Assembly (NCBI GenBank): GCA_018831265.1
Contig: JAHJCO010000030.1
Location: 1 to 39,390, forward strand
DNA from: Actinomycetota bacterium
Lineage (GTDB): Bacteria > Actinomycetota > Geothermincolia > Fen-727 > Anoxymicrobiaceae
DNA: 39,390 nucleotides
Reading direction: 5' to 3'
Notes under the pieces: generated by a model
Seen by the model: only the letters and a program-made list of their open reading frames with translations
What the model was told of the DNA's origin: nothing
The model's database searches: none
Position numbers and translations under genes: made by a program
In this document: positions 16,079 through 24,607 of the stretch, in pieces
Layout: every line of letters begins with the position of its first letter
Numbering within the stretch: position 1 is the first letter of the stretch

Positions 16079-18511
16079 CTACCGGCGGCGGATGGTGAAG
16101 TTCTTGCCCGCGCTCTTGCCCCCGGCCGTGTGGACCTTCACCTGCACGGTCCCGTAAACGCCGGACGGCACCTGCACCGAGACCTGGTTGTTCGACCATG
16201 ACCTGTACCGGGTCGCCCGCCGGCTACCGAAGTAGACCTTCGTAACGCCTGAGCTCCAGCCTCCGAACCCCTGTCCGTTGACGGTCACCCAGGTACCCGG
16301 GTATCCCCAGCTCCGGCTCAGCGTGCTTATCTGCGGGATCACGCTGAATGCGACCCCGTTGGAGGTCCCTCCCCCCGTGGTAACGGTCACCTGCGGGCGG
16401 CCTCCGACCCCCGACGGTACCTTGACTCTGATCGAGGTGCTGCTCCAGGCCAGGTAATCGGAGGATGCGCACACCCGGGAACCGAACCTCACGACGGATG
16501 AGCCGCGCGACGCGCCGAACCCCGAGCCTAGAATGGTGACGGCCGACCCCCTCGTCCCCGAGGACGGACTCAATCCGCTGATCGAGGGTGCTTCCTGGGT
16601 CGAGCCGTAGCTGAAGCCCAGCACGTAGTCATCGGTGGTCGAGTATCCCTCGTAGGGGTATACGAGCAGGTAGTACCGTGCGGCCTGGGGGTAATGGAAC
16701 TCGATCAGCTCGTCGAGGTTATCCGAGTTGATGGAGGAGGCGACCTGCTGGCCGTACTGGTTGTAGACGTAGAGGTCGTAGTCGCAGCCCGAGGGCACGC
16801 TTTTCAGCACGATGGTTATCACGCCGGTCCCCGCAGGGACGTCGGTGTAATAGTAGTCATCGTCGTATGGGTCGGCCACGTGAGAGGAGTAGTACACGTC
16901 GGCCCGCAGGGGACCGTACGCCTCTCCGAGGCTGTCGTTGGGCTCGAAGTCCTGGGAAGGCGCGGTCACCGTAAACCCGCCGGAAAGCGTCCCCGCCGAA
17001 GCGTCCGGATTGGTGACCACCACGTCCCAGGAGCCCGCCGCGGCACCCGACAGGTTGAACGTGCAGTCCACCCGTGACGAGCTCACGAACGAGACCCCGG
17101 TGCCGTCTATGTCGGATGAGCCGCCACGCGCGAGCTTTACTGTACAACCCGAGACGAACCCCGAGCCGCTCACCGAGACGTTCACCGGTCCGATGTTGAC
17201 TCCCTGGTCGGGGCTGACCCCGGTCACGGAGGGCCCGGTGGGTGGAGAGCCTCCGACGGTGAAGTTCATACCGTTGCTCGCGGCCCCGTCCCAGTCGTAC
17301 ACCACGACCGGGCCGCTTGTCGCACCCGAAGGTACGGTGGCGGTGACCCTGGCGTTGGTAAAGCCGACCTGGGTCGCGGCCGTCCCGTTGAAGGTGACGC
17401 GCGCGGAGCGCCGCTGCGCCCCGAAGTTGTTCCCGTTGATCTGGACGCTGGTGCCCACGGCGCCCGAGGCCGGGTTCAGGCTGCTGATCGAAGGCCCGTC
17501 CCCGGAGAGGTCGCCCATGGACCAGGCCTCCCAGACGTACCTCTTCGCGAAGTCGTAGCTCAGGTAGACGAACCCGTGGCTGGTCCCGTTCCAGTCGTAC
17601 CCCCAGGAGTTGACCATCTTGAAGCCGCCCCGGTGGTCGGCGTCCGCTCCGCCGGGGTTCGCGTTGTCGTTGTACCCGACAATGCATACGCCGTGCCCCC
17701 CGGCGATGCCCGAGGACCCGTTGTAGTCGTAGTACGCCCTGGCCGGGTTGCCGCCGTAGTTGGGGAAGTCGTTGTAGATGGGGATCCCCATGACCAGCAT
17801 CTTCCCCTGGTCCAGCCACGCCTTCGCGTTGGCGATGTTGTTGGGATTGGTGAACGGGCCGTATGTGCTCTGGTTCCAGAACGCGCTCCACCCCGAGGGG
17901 ATCCTGTACGGTTTGGCGGCCTCGTTCTGGGCGGAGGTCGGCTGCCTGGTGTAGTTGCTGTCCGTGTATGCGAACTCCGCTATGTCGGTCGCGCCCTTAT
18001 TCTGCAGGAGGGTGAAGGCGTCGGGGAAGTATGCGCCCTGGTCCTGACCCCCGTTTATCTGGTTGTAGGTCCATGACGGGCTGAACTGGTAGTAGGGGTT
18101 GGTGAGATTCCAGCCGGTGTGCTCCTGCTTCTCGGACCATGTCTTGTAGTAGTAGGTCGTGGACCAGCCCACGCAGGATCCCTGGTTGCCCTGGTCACCT
18201 ATGGGCGGCAGCTGGCTCGAAAGGTCAACCGCCGCGGGCAGGTCCTCGCCGGCCTCGAGCTTGGGGGCCAGTTCGGCCTGCGGGTAATCCGCCTCGGGCG
18301 CCAGCTTGAACCCCAGGTAGTGTACCCCGTCGCCTTCTATCTTCTGATGGTCGGCAAGGAACGAGCGGACGTCATCCGCAGCGGCCGGTGGCGCGGCCAG
18401 CGCCGGCAGAGTCAGTGCAAAGAGAAGAATGATGAGTGCGACAGCAAGGAGACGTCGTGGCCCGCCACCCTCGGGCCGACCGATTGACCGGATACCGTTT
18501 CGTGCTTCCAT
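16079..18511 (-). CDS. Secreted papain-like (C1A) cysteine protease with TIG and PPC domains
   Basis: 810 residues. An N-terminal signal peptide (basic start, hydrophobic 20-38, AAPPAAA cleavage region) is followed by a C1-type peptidase domain (about 92-335) with Q107, C113 (GNQGSCVGW), H273 (GGHGVCIVGY) and N301 (VNSWG). Then come TIG/IPT domains at about 339-419 and 427-515, a PPC-like bacterial pre-peptidase C-terminal domain with acidic DDDYYY (about 521-635), and two more TIG domains (641-725, 726-808). It should be exported and degrade or process extracellular protein; TIG and PPC modules mediate surface or substrate contact. No sortase signal or anchor is present. RBS AGGGGG precedes the ATG. 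Confidence 0.88.
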   Translation of the reverse strand: MEARNGIRSIGRPEGGGPRRLLAVALIILLFALTLPALAAPPAAADDVRSFLADHQKIEGDGVHYLGFKLAPEADYPQAELAPKLEAGEDLPAAVDLSSQLPPIGDQGNQGSCVGWSTTYYYKTWSEKQEHTGWNLTNPYYQFSPSWTYNQINGGQDQGAYFPDAFTLLQNKGATDIAEFAYTDSNYTRQPTSAQNEAAKPYRIPSGWSAFWNQSTYGPFTNPNNIANAKAWLDQGKMLVMGIPIYNDFPNYGGNPARAYYDYNGSSGIAGGHGVCIVGYNDNANPGGADADHRGGFKMVNSWGYDWNGTSHGFVYLSYDFAKRYVWEAWSMGDLSGDGPSISSLNPASGAVGTSVQINGNNFGAQRRSARVTFNGTAATQVGFTNARVTATVPSGATSGPVVVYDWDGAASNGMNFTVGGSPPTGPSVTGVSPDQGVNIGPVNVSVSGSGFVSGCTVKLARGGSSDIDGTGVSFVSSSRVDCTFNLSGAAAGSWDVVVTNPDASAGTLSGGFTVTAPSQDFEPNDSLGEAYGPLRADVYYSSHVADPYDDDYYYTDVPAGTGVITIVLKSVPSGCDYDLYVYNQYGQQVASSINSDNLDELIEFHYPQAARYYLLVYPYEGYSTTDDYVLGFSYGSTQEAPSISGLSPSSGTRGSAVTILGSGFGASRGSSVVRFGSRVCASSDYLAWSSTSIRVKVPSGVGGRPQVTVTTGGGTSNGVAFSVIPQISTLSRSWGYPGTWVTVNGQGFGGWSSGVTKVYFGSRRATRYRSWSNNQVSVQVPSGVYGTVQVKVHTAGGKSAGKNFTIRRR

Positions 18512-18543
18512 GCCTACCCCCTTGAAGGCAATAGAGGAGTGTC

Positions 18544-18563
18544 GGCGCTTCGTAAGAAGCGCC
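18544..18563. promoter_or_regulatory. Perfect hairpin in the leader of the secreted protease gene
   Basis: GGCGCTTC (18544-18551) and GAAGCGCC (18556-18563) enclose a 4-base loop (GTAA on plus, TTAC on minus). It lies 33 bases upstream of the protease ATG. A TTGACA on the minus strand begins about 14 bases further upstream. There is no T-tract, so it is a leader structure or an operator rather than a terminator. Confidence 0.45.
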
Positions 18564-18692
18564 CGGCCCCTCTGTCAATCAATCGTAGGGTTAGACGGGC
18601 GACTTGATGAGGGGTTCCGATAGGGCGGAAATATAGCCCGAAAGTGTGAGGGATCCGTAGCCCGTATCACCTACACGGGAATTCACCTCAAC

Positions 18693-18721
18693 TGGAAGAA
18701 AACCTCAGACCATTTCTTTCA
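18693..18721. repeat. Hairpin repeat, copy B1
   Basis: TGGAAGAAA and TTTCTTTCA (one G:T pair) around ACCTCAGACCA. Starting at 18691, a 22-base segment recurs with mismatches at 18721, giving a 30-bp tandem period. Confidence 0.8.
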
Positions 18722-18722
18722 C

Positions 18723-18832
18723 TGGAAGAGCACCTTAGACCATGAAACAAGACCTCAGACCTCTTCTTGCACTAAGCTTCAGGTCACATCGGACCGATCG
18801 AGCGCAACAAGACGTACTGAGGTCTTCTTTCA
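18723..18832. repeat. Degenerate B-type repeats
   Basis: Decayed copies follow B1: CACCTTAGACCATG at 18731, GACCTCAGACCTC at 18751-18763, and an inverted copy at 18817-18832 whose complement reads TGAAAGAAGACCTCAG. Together with B1 and B4 they fill the 357-base gap between the protease gene and sufB; no gene is visible in it. Confidence 0.65.
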
Positions 18833-18835
18833 TTT

Positions 18836-18868
18836 CGTGAAAGAAAACCTCAGACCATTTCTTTCACG
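18836..18868. repeat. Hairpin repeat, copy B4 (perfect 11-bp stem)
   Basis: CGTGAAAGAAA (18836-18846) pairs perfectly with its complement at 18858-18868 around ACCTCAGACCA. It directly abuts the TGA stop of sufB (18871-18869), so it lies at the 3' end of the sufCB transcript. Confidence 0.9.
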
Positions 18869-20089
18869 TCAGAGAAGGGACTGCTGGCTTAACTCGATCG
18901 CCTGCTCTATCTGCTCGGCCAGGACCGGGGGAAGGCCTTCGATGTCCACGTTCATGAAACCACGGACGATGGTAGCCACCGCCTCGTCCTCGGACAGGCC
19001 GCGCGCCATCAGGTACTCGACCTCGTCGCGCGCGATCTTTCCGACCGCGGCCTCGTGGCTCATGTCCACGCCCTCGACCTTCCCGTCCAGCTCGGGGATG
19101 GCATAGATACGGCCCCCGCCCTTAAGGATCATCCCCCGGCATTCCAGGTGCGCCTTCACGCCGGCAACCTCTCCGATCAGCAGGCCGCGGTTGATGACCT
19201 CGCCGCCGGTGGTGATGGACCGCGCTATCATCTCGCAGCGTGTCCCGGGCGCCGACAGGACCGCCTTGCTGCCCACATCCATGTGCGAGCCCTCGGGAGC
19301 CATCATGACAGAATTAAAGCGTGCGGTAGCTCCCTCGCCGACCAGGAACGCGGCCGGGAAGAGCTGCAGCGTCTCGACCGGGTGCAGGCAGATGAAGTTG
19401 TTGAGGAAGACGCCGCCCTCCTCCACACGGATGCCGCTCCGGGGGCGTACCGATATCTTCGGCGCCCAGTTGTGGATCATGGAGAAGGAGATCTTCGCGT
19501 TCTTCTTCACGTAGAACTCGCTGATGCCGACATGCAGGCCCCGCAGCTCGGGCGAGTCGGTGGCGCACCCGGTGATGATGTGCAGCTCGCTGCCCTCTTC
19601 GGCGATTATTATGTTGTGGACGTTCTGGCTGATGTCCGCCTCTTTCAGGTAGAGGCACGCCTGGACCGGAAAGACCGTCCTCGCCCCGGGCAGGGCCCTG
19701 ATGAAGTACCCGTCCTGGAAGTTCAGCTCGGCGCTGGCCGTGTACTTGTCGGCGTCGACACTCACCACCTGCCATAGGTACTCCTCCAGCCAGTCGTAGG
19801 TCTCGAGCGCCGCGCGCGTCGATGTGACCTCGATGCCCTCCTGTGTCGGCGAGGCGTGGATTACCGATTTGTCCACCTGGATAAAGGAGCCGCTGCGCCC
19901 CTCTCCCGACACGTCCACGCCCGCGCTGAGGAGGCGCTCCCGGTCCACCAGGTCGATCTCGGCCAGCGGCCTCGGCTCGTAGGCCGGAGCCTCGAGCGTG
20001 TACTCCGAAAGCTCTATGTCCGGACCGAACTTCCCCGGCTTCTGGCGGGCCGCTTCGGCCTTCTTCCTTACTTCAGCTCTCTCTGGCAC
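18869..20089 (-). CDS. sufB: SufB/SufD-family Fe-S cluster scaffold protein
   Basis: 406 residues. The SufB/D beta-helix core spans about residues 100-370, including HIITGCATD, MIHNWAPKISVRP, SVMMAPEGSHMDVGSKAVL and the terminal SHEAAVGKIARDEVEYLMARGL, a hallmark of the family. It is shorter than typical SufB (about 470). The start is taken as GTG 20089, which has GAGGAG upstream and lies inside the last 22 bases of sufC; no ATG occurs before the conserved region. With sufC it should form the scaffold/ATPase complex that builds 4Fe-4S clusters. No sufD, sufS or sufE/U is adjacent, so this looks like the two-gene minimal (SMS/SmsCB-like) form. Confidence 0.85.
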   Translation of the reverse strand: MPERAEVRKKAEAARQKPGKFGPDIELSEYTLEAPAYEPRPLAEIDLVDRERLLSAGVDVSGEGRSGSFIQVDKSVIHASPTQEGIEVTSTRAALETYDWLEEYLWQVVSVDADKYTASAELNFQDGYFIRALPGARTVFPVQACLYLKEADISQNVHNIIIAEEGSELHIITGCATDSPELRGLHVGISEFYVKKNAKISFSMIHNWAPKISVRPRSGIRVEEGGVFLNNFICLHPVETLQLFPAAFLVGEGATARFNSVMMAPEGSHMDVGSKAVLSAPGTRCEMIARSITTGGEVINRGLLIGEVAGVKAHLECRGMILKGGGRIYAIPELDGKVEGVDMSHEAAVGKIARDEVEYLMARGLSEDEAVATIVRGFMNVDIEGLPPVLAEQIEQAIELSQQSLL

Positions 20090-20799
20090 GTCAGGCACTC
20101 CTCGTAGCCGTGTTCCCTGATACCCTTCATGATCTCGTGGGGGTTGCCGGTGCACCAGATGGTCTCGTTGACCAGCACGCACCCCTTGTCGGCCTCCACG
20201 TAATCCAGGATGTACCCGGAGTGGGTGATGATGAGCCCGGACTTGGAGCGCCCCCGGTGGACGTCGCGCTGGAGCAGGCGCCCGATCGCGTTGCCCACAA
20301 CGTCGAGGTTGACCAGGTCAACGCCGGACTCGGGCTCGTCCAGCAGGACCAGGTCCGGGTCCTGGGCCATGAGCTGCAGGAGCTCGGCCCTCTTGATCTC
20401 GCCCCCGGAGAACCCCGCGTTGATGTCGCGCTCCAGAAACTCGGTGAAGTTGACCTGGGCCGCCAGCTCCTCGGCGTCCTTGCCGTTCCGCTGGATGATC
20501 TCCAGCATGTCCTTCACCTTCAAACCGCGGATGGTCGGAGGTCTCTGGAACATGATGCCGATGCCCCGCCTGGCCCTCTCGTCGGGGGTCAGCCCGGTGA
20601 TGTCCTCGCCCTTGAAGCGGATGCGGCCGCTCTCCACCTGGTAGTCGCCCAGGCCCATGATGGCCATCAGCAGGGAGGTCTTGCCGCTGCCGTTCTCCCC
20701 GAACAGCATCCGCGTCTCGCCGTCCTCGATTCTCAGGTTGATGTCGGTCAGTAACCGGTTACCCTCGATGGATACGGTGAGGTCCTCTATCTCCAGCAT
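20068..20799 (-). CDS. sufC: SufC-family ABC-type ATPase
   Basis: 243 residues. Walker A GENGSGKTS (about 34-42), Q-loop MFQRPP, signature FSGGEIKRAE, Walker B LVLLDEPESGVD and the H-loop THSGYILDYV are all intact and carry SufC-specific wording. SufC hydrolyses ATP to drive conformational change in the SufB scaffold. The C-terminus carries an extra C-x-x-C (EECLTCQ). ATG 20799 follows AAGGAG by 6 bases. The gene overlaps sufB by 22 bases, with sufC first, and a TATAAT lies 35 bases upstream of the ATG. Confidence 0.9.
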   Translation of the reverse strand: MLEIEDLTVSIEGNRLLTDINLRIEDGETRMLFGENGSGKTSLLMAIMGLGDYQVESGRIRFKGEDITGLTPDERARRGIGIMFQRPPTIRGLKVKDMLEIIQRNGKDAEELAAQVNFTEFLERDINAGFSGGEIKRAELLQLMAQDPDLVLLDEPESGVDLVNLDVVGNAIGRLLQRDVHRGRSKSGLIITHSGYILDYVEADKGCVLVNETIWCTGNPHEIMKGIREHGYEECLTCQRELK

Positions 20800-20833
20800 C
20801 TCAGGCTCCTTCAGTAGGCAAGTCGGCACGGCT

Positions 20834-20880
20834 ATTATAGCGCGGGGTAATCGGGCGAAGCGGTCCCCGGGTGATAGAAT
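20834..20880. promoter_or_regulatory. Divergent -10 boxes of sufCB and fixCX
   Basis: Minus strand TATAAT at 20839-20834 faces sufC. Plus strand TAGAAT at 20875-20880 faces fixC (ATG 20919). The two operons share this 119-base region, so they may be co-regulated. No convincing -35 boxes are seen. Confidence 0.4.
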
Positions 20881-20918
20881 CCATTGCGATCGTGTCTCAC
20901 GCGTTCGAAGGAGAGCCG

Positions 20919-22256
20919 ATGGACAAGGTTGACTGCGTCGTGGTGGGAGCGGGGCCGGCAGGTTCGGCGTGCGCCATAGCCCTGGCACGCAAGGGCATCA
21001 AGACGGTCCTGGTGGAGAGGGGCGGGAACGCGGGCGACAAGAACGTCGCCTCGTTCGTGCTCTTCGGCGATGTGCTGGGTGGCATCATCCCGGGCTACCA
21101 GAAGGAGGCACCGCTCGAGAGGGCCGCGGGCGATAACTCGTTCATGTGCCTGCGCGAGAAGGACTTCATTGAGTTCCGCGCCAGGCTGGGCTCCTACTTC
21201 GAGAACCCGAGCATCTTCACGGCATACAGGAGCCGGTTCGACCGCTGGTTCTCCGAGAAGGCGGAGGAGGCGGGAGCCGAGCTGGTGCGTGGACAGCTCG
21301 TGACCGGCCTGCTGAAGGAGAACGGCCGCGTGGTGGGGATCCGGGTCGGGGAGGACGAGCTGCTCGCCGACGTGGTGGTCGGCGCGGACGGCATACACTC
21401 GGTGGTCTCCCGCGAGGCGGGGCTCTACGTGGACGACACCTCCCGGTACATGATCGGCGTGAAGGAGGTCCTCGAGCTGCCGCCCGAGGTGATCGAGGAG
21501 AGGTTCCTCCTCGGTCCGGGCGAGGGCTGCGTGAGGGACGGCTGGGGCTATCCGGTGAGCGACGTGGGAGGCCTCTTCACGATCTATACCAACATGGACG
21601 CCGTCTCCGTATGCCTGTTCGCCCCGGTGGACGCGGTGAAGGAGGCGCGGGTCAACCTGCGCGAGCGCTTCGAGGACCTCAAGGCTCATCCATACCTGCA
21701 CGCGCTCGTGCGCGACTCGAAGCTGAGGGAGTACGAGGCGCACATCCTGGCGGACGGGGGCAGGATGAAGGTGGACCGCCTGTACGACGACGGGGTGCTC
21801 CTGTGCGGGGAGGCCGGCGGGTTCAACAGCGGCATGTGGATAGGGGTACCCTCCGGCATGCTCTCGGGGCTGAAGGCGGCCGAGGCGGTTCTAAGGGCGA
21901 AGCGGACGGGGAGGTACGATGCCGCGGCCCTGTCCTGCTACCGGGACATCCTCTTCGAGACGGGGTTGCCGCGGATGCTCTACAACGCGAAGCGTTACAG
22001 CGACTTCATCGTGAACTCTGCCAGGAAGCACATGGAGGGCTTCACCGACAACCTGTTCGGCCTGCTCGAGGACTCCATCATGCAGGAGGTCGCCTTCCAG
22101 GACCCCGAGCCGTTCCCCGCCATCGAGACCGCATACGCCGGGCTGGTCGCCGACTACGTACCCGCTTGGCTCGCGCGGCCGCTTCGGGCCCTGGTCGGCG
22201 TCCTGGGCAGGCTCGAGTCCTGGTGGACGAAGCGGAGGATAAGGAGGACCGTCTGA
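20919..22256 (+). CDS. fixC: FixC-type FAD oxidoreductase (electron-transfer flavoprotein:quinone oxidoreductase family)
   Basis: 445 residues. The N-terminal FAD dinucleotide motif GAGPAGS (about 10-16), the mid-protein VVGADGIHSVVSR and the later LLCGEAGGFNSGMWIGVPSGM match the FixC/ETF-QO family. It passes electrons between an electron-transfer flavoprotein (FixAB/EtfAB) and a quinone or ferredoxin. The hydrophobic and basic C-terminal part (about 415-445) could touch the membrane. ATG 20919 follows AAGGAG by 7 bases; an earlier in-frame ATG at 20871 overlaps the promoter. It overlaps fixX by one base (TGATG). No etfAB/fixAB is in the window. Confidence 0.85.
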   Translation: MDKVDCVVVGAGPAGSACAIALARKGIKTVLVERGGNAGDKNVASFVLFGDVLGGIIPGYQKEAPLERAAGDNSFMCLREKDFIEFRARLGSYFENPSIFTAYRSRFDRWFSEKAEEAGAELVRGQLVTGLLKENGRVVGIRVGEDELLADVVVGADGIHSVVSREAGLYVDDTSRYMIGVKEVLELPPEVIEERFLLGPGEGCVRDGWGYPVSDVGGLFTIYTNMDAVSVCLFAPVDAVKEARVNLRERFEDLKAHPYLHALVRDSKLREYEAHILADGGRMKVDRLYDDGVLLCGEAGGFNSGMWIGVPSGMLSGLKAAEAVLRAKRTGRYDAAALSCYRDILFETGLPRMLYNAKRYSDFIVNSARKHMEGFTDNLFGLLEDSIMQEVAFQDPEPFPAIETAYAGLVADYVPAWLARPLRALVGVLGRLESWWTKRRIRRTV

Positions 22257-22546
22257 TGGCCGACAGGAAGCCCGACATCGACGAGAAACTCTCACACGTC
22301 GCTTTCGACATTGACGCGGAAGCGCACATCACCGTGAAGAAGGAGCGGTGCGGCGAATGCAGGCCGAGGCCGTGTCTTTCCGCCTGCCCGGCCGAGAACT
22401 ACACCTGGAACGAGGCGAAGGACGAGCTCCTTTTCAACTACGAAGGATGCCTCGAGTGCGGGACCTGCCGGTTCGTCTGCCCCCTGGACGCCATCGAGTG
22501 GTCGTATCCCAGAGGAGGCTTCGGGGTGCGCTACCGTTACGGGTAG
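22256..22546 (+). CDS. fixX: FixX-type ferredoxin-like protein
   Basis: 96 residues with eight cysteines in two groups: C32, C35, C40, C44 (CGECRPRPCLSAC) and C65, C68, C71, C75 (CLECGTCRFVC), followed by the FixX ending DAIEWSYPRGGFGVRY. It is the Fe-S partner of FixC. It is translationally coupled to fixC: the fixC TGA and this ATG share one base. The strict FixC-FixX pairing makes the assignment firm; the electron donor must be encoded elsewhere. Confidence 0.9.
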   Translation: MADRKPDIDEKLSHVAFDIDAEAHITVKKERCGECRPRPCLSACPAENYTWNEAKDELLFNYEGCLECGTCRFVCPLDAIEWSYPRGGFGVRYRYG

Positions 22547-22587
22547 CCGGATCGGCGGGGACGCGGTGTCAGCCGGCATCGCATTCG

Positions 22588-23214
22588 TCAGTTCTCGGGC
22601 TTCTTCTCCTCGAGCGAATCGACTATCTCGTCGAAGGTAGCGCCATCGCCGTTCCAGGCAGTGGACATGTGCAGGTAATCCAGTACGTAACGGGTCCGGC
22701 CCGCGTCTATGAACACCTGGCCGTCCGCTGACCCCGCACTGCCCTTGTGGTAGGTGGAGTAGATGGTCACGGCCCTGAAGCTACCCACGCTCTCGTCCTC
22801 GATACGGGGACCTTCCACCTGCAGGCCCTCATTGCGGAGCTCATCGAGCTTCCGGTTGGTGGAATCGCGAGCCACCTGCTTGAGCTTGTCCCATGACTCC
22901 TGGTCGAGCTCCTTGTCGCCCGGCAGCCTCCCGACCCCGAGCAGGAAGACGGAGTCGCCATCCCGTGACGCCACCGCCAGGACGTCGTACTTCTCGGGAA
23001 TCCCGTCCTCCTCGTCGAAGCCGAACTCGCCGCGATTCTCCTTCGTGACCGTCCGCCAGCCGGAAGGGTACTCGAACGTGAAAGGTACGTCGGCGGCCTG
23101 GAACTCCTTTGTCCCGGGCGAGAGAACCCCAGGAAGGAAGACCGCGGCAGCCACCACGCCGGCCACCACCAGGACTACTATCGCTGCTATCAGGACGGTC
23201 CTTGAAACGCTCAA
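22588..23214 (-). CDS. Membrane-anchored protein of unknown function
   Basis: 208 residues. A single hydrophobic segment (about 7-30, IAAIVVLVVAGVVAAAVFL) at the N-terminus is an uncleaved signal anchor or signal peptide. The remainder is exported and soluble: a PsbP/LpqN-like pattern VPFTFEYPSGWRTV at about 43-56 and a late strand GRTRYVLDYLHMST. Such domains occur in small secreted stress or lipid-binding proteins; I do not assign a function. The start is TTG at 23214, supported by GGGAGG 7 bases upstream. It is convergent with fixX. Confidence 0.7.
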   Translation of the reverse strand: MSVSRTVLIAAIVVLVVAGVVAAAVFLPGVLSPGTKEFQAADVPFTFEYPSGWRTVTKENRGEFGFDEEDGIPEKYDVLAVASRDGDSVFLLGVGRLPGDKELDQESWDKLKQVARDSTNRKLDELRNEGLQVEGPRIEDESVGSFRAVTIYSTYHKGSAGSADGQVFIDAGRTRYVLDYLHMSTAWNGDGATFDEIVDSLEEKKPEN

Positions 23215-23242
23215 TGTGGAAACCTCCCAGGGTAATCGTGCG

Positions 23243-24517
23243 TCAATCGAGCCAGGCCAGGTGAGGCTCCAGGTCCATGTCGAACTCCGGCAGGGCCCGG
23301 TTCAGCTCCTCGAGGTATCGCGGCGGGTCCACACATGCCTCGGGGGCCACGACGCCCCGGGCCGTCACCTCCCCGGAGAGCATCAGGGACGCGAAGGCCG
23401 CCAGGCAGGTGCCCGTCACAACGTCTATGTCCATGCTGCCCTCGCCCTCTCCCTGGACCGACGACTGCGAGAAGGTCACCCGGGCGGGCTTTCCGTCCTT
23501 GACGCCCGTGACGGACACGTAGATACCCCCGAGGGACTCGGCCTTCAACCGCCCCCTTGAGGCCTGGATGAGCCCGCCTATGTCACCGATGGTTATCTCC
23601 CCGCGCACCAGCTGTCCCGCGGTCCCATCCAGCACGCCGAGGAAAGGCCGCCAGGCGGGGACCTTGCCGTTGGTATCAAGCGCGACGATGAAGTCCACGG
23701 CCTTCTTCATGCTCACCGTGCCCCGGGTAACCTGCGCGGCGACGCCCCGGAACAGGCCGTTCAGGTACGGGGGGTGTATCGCCCCCATTGTGCGGAGGTT
23801 GTTCAAGCCAGGCATGAAGCGGGGGATGGTTGCCGGCTCGGCGTGCCCGAGCTCGAACACCATGAAATCACCGAGCGGCGGGGGGAAGCCTATCATGTGC
23901 CCCGACTTGAAAGCCGGGATCATGGTTCTCTTCCCATCGCGCACCGTTGCGCATTCCCCGACGCAGCAATGCAGCATGTGCTCGATGACCCCTACGCTCC
24001 CGGCGGCCCTGTCCTCGGACGGGGGAGTCTGTCCGCTCACCCATGCGAGGTCGATGTCACTGAACTCGTCAAGCATGTCGGCGCCCATGCGAGCCAGCAC
24101 GTTGACGAGCCCGGGTGCAATACCGCAACAGATGAGAGCGGTGACGTCCTTCTTACTCGCCTTGTCGTCGAGCTCCAGCAGTGAGAGGGCGGAGTCCTCG
24201 TCATCGCACATGTCGACGTAGTCGACGCCCCCGTCGATGCAGGCCTCGAGCACCGGCCTGCCGGTCCTGTAGTACGGTCCGGTGCAGTTCATGACCAGCC
24301 GCGCCCCCGAGACGGCCTCCCTCAGCGCGGTCGCGTCGAAGATGTCCACCCGGGTGACGGAGATGTCCCCGTCGCCGAGCTCGCTTGCGAGAAGCTCCGC
24401 TCCCGGGACGTCCCTGTCGGCGAGCGTGACGCGGCAGTCGTCCCTGAGAAGCAGGAGCTTCGTGACCGCTACCCGCGCCATATCGCCGGCGCCTCCGACT
24501 ACCACGACCTCGTGCAT
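23243..24517 (-). CDS. Saccharopine dehydrogenase-like NAD(P)-binding protein
   Basis: 424 residues. The N-terminal Rossmann motif VVVGGAGDMA (about 4-13) and the segment MNCTGPYYRTG followed by GVDYVDMCDD are characteristic of the saccharopine dehydrogenase/carboxynorspermidine dehydrogenase family. The C-terminal half holds the substrate domain. The exact reaction, oxidation of an amino acid-type adduct or another carbonyl, cannot be assigned because lysine and polyamine genes are not nearby. ATG 24517 has GGGAG upstream. TATAGT on the minus strand (24558-24553) is a reasonable -10. Confidence 0.78.
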   Translation of the reverse strand: MHEVVVVGGAGDMARVAVTKLLLLRDDCRVTLADRDVPGAELLASELGDGDISVTRVDIFDATALREAVSGARLVMNCTGPYYRTGRPVLEACIDGGVDYVDMCDDEDSALSLLELDDKASKKDVTALICCGIAPGLVNVLARMGADMLDEFSDIDLAWVSGQTPPSEDRAAGSVGVIEHMLHCCVGECATVRDGKRTMIPAFKSGHMIGFPPPLGDFMVFELGHAEPATIPRFMPGLNNLRTMGAIHPPYLNGLFRGVAAQVTRGTVSMKKAVDFIVALDTNGKVPAWRPFLGVLDGTAGQLVRGEITIGDIGGLIQASRGRLKAESLGGIYVSVTGVKDGKPARVTFSQSSVQGEGEGSMDIDVVTGTCLAAFASLMLSGEVTARGVVAPEACVDPPRYLEELNRALPEFDMDLEPHLAWLD

Positions 24518-24607
24518 GACAGGCTCCCTTCATCCGGAGGTCCGCTGTAAGCACTATACATGCGGGGACGCTTTTTCGCACTGATGCCTGATAAAATGTC
24601 TACTCGA

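Noticed and set aside
16857..17891. 344-residue minus-strand frame within the protease gene
   Set aside because: It overlaps the protease in another frame and translates as low-complexity Arg/Gly/Gln-rich sequence.
18691..18868. CRISPR-like repeats
   Set aside because: Repeats are palindromic throughout, irregularly spaced, decayed and without unique spacers or cas genes.
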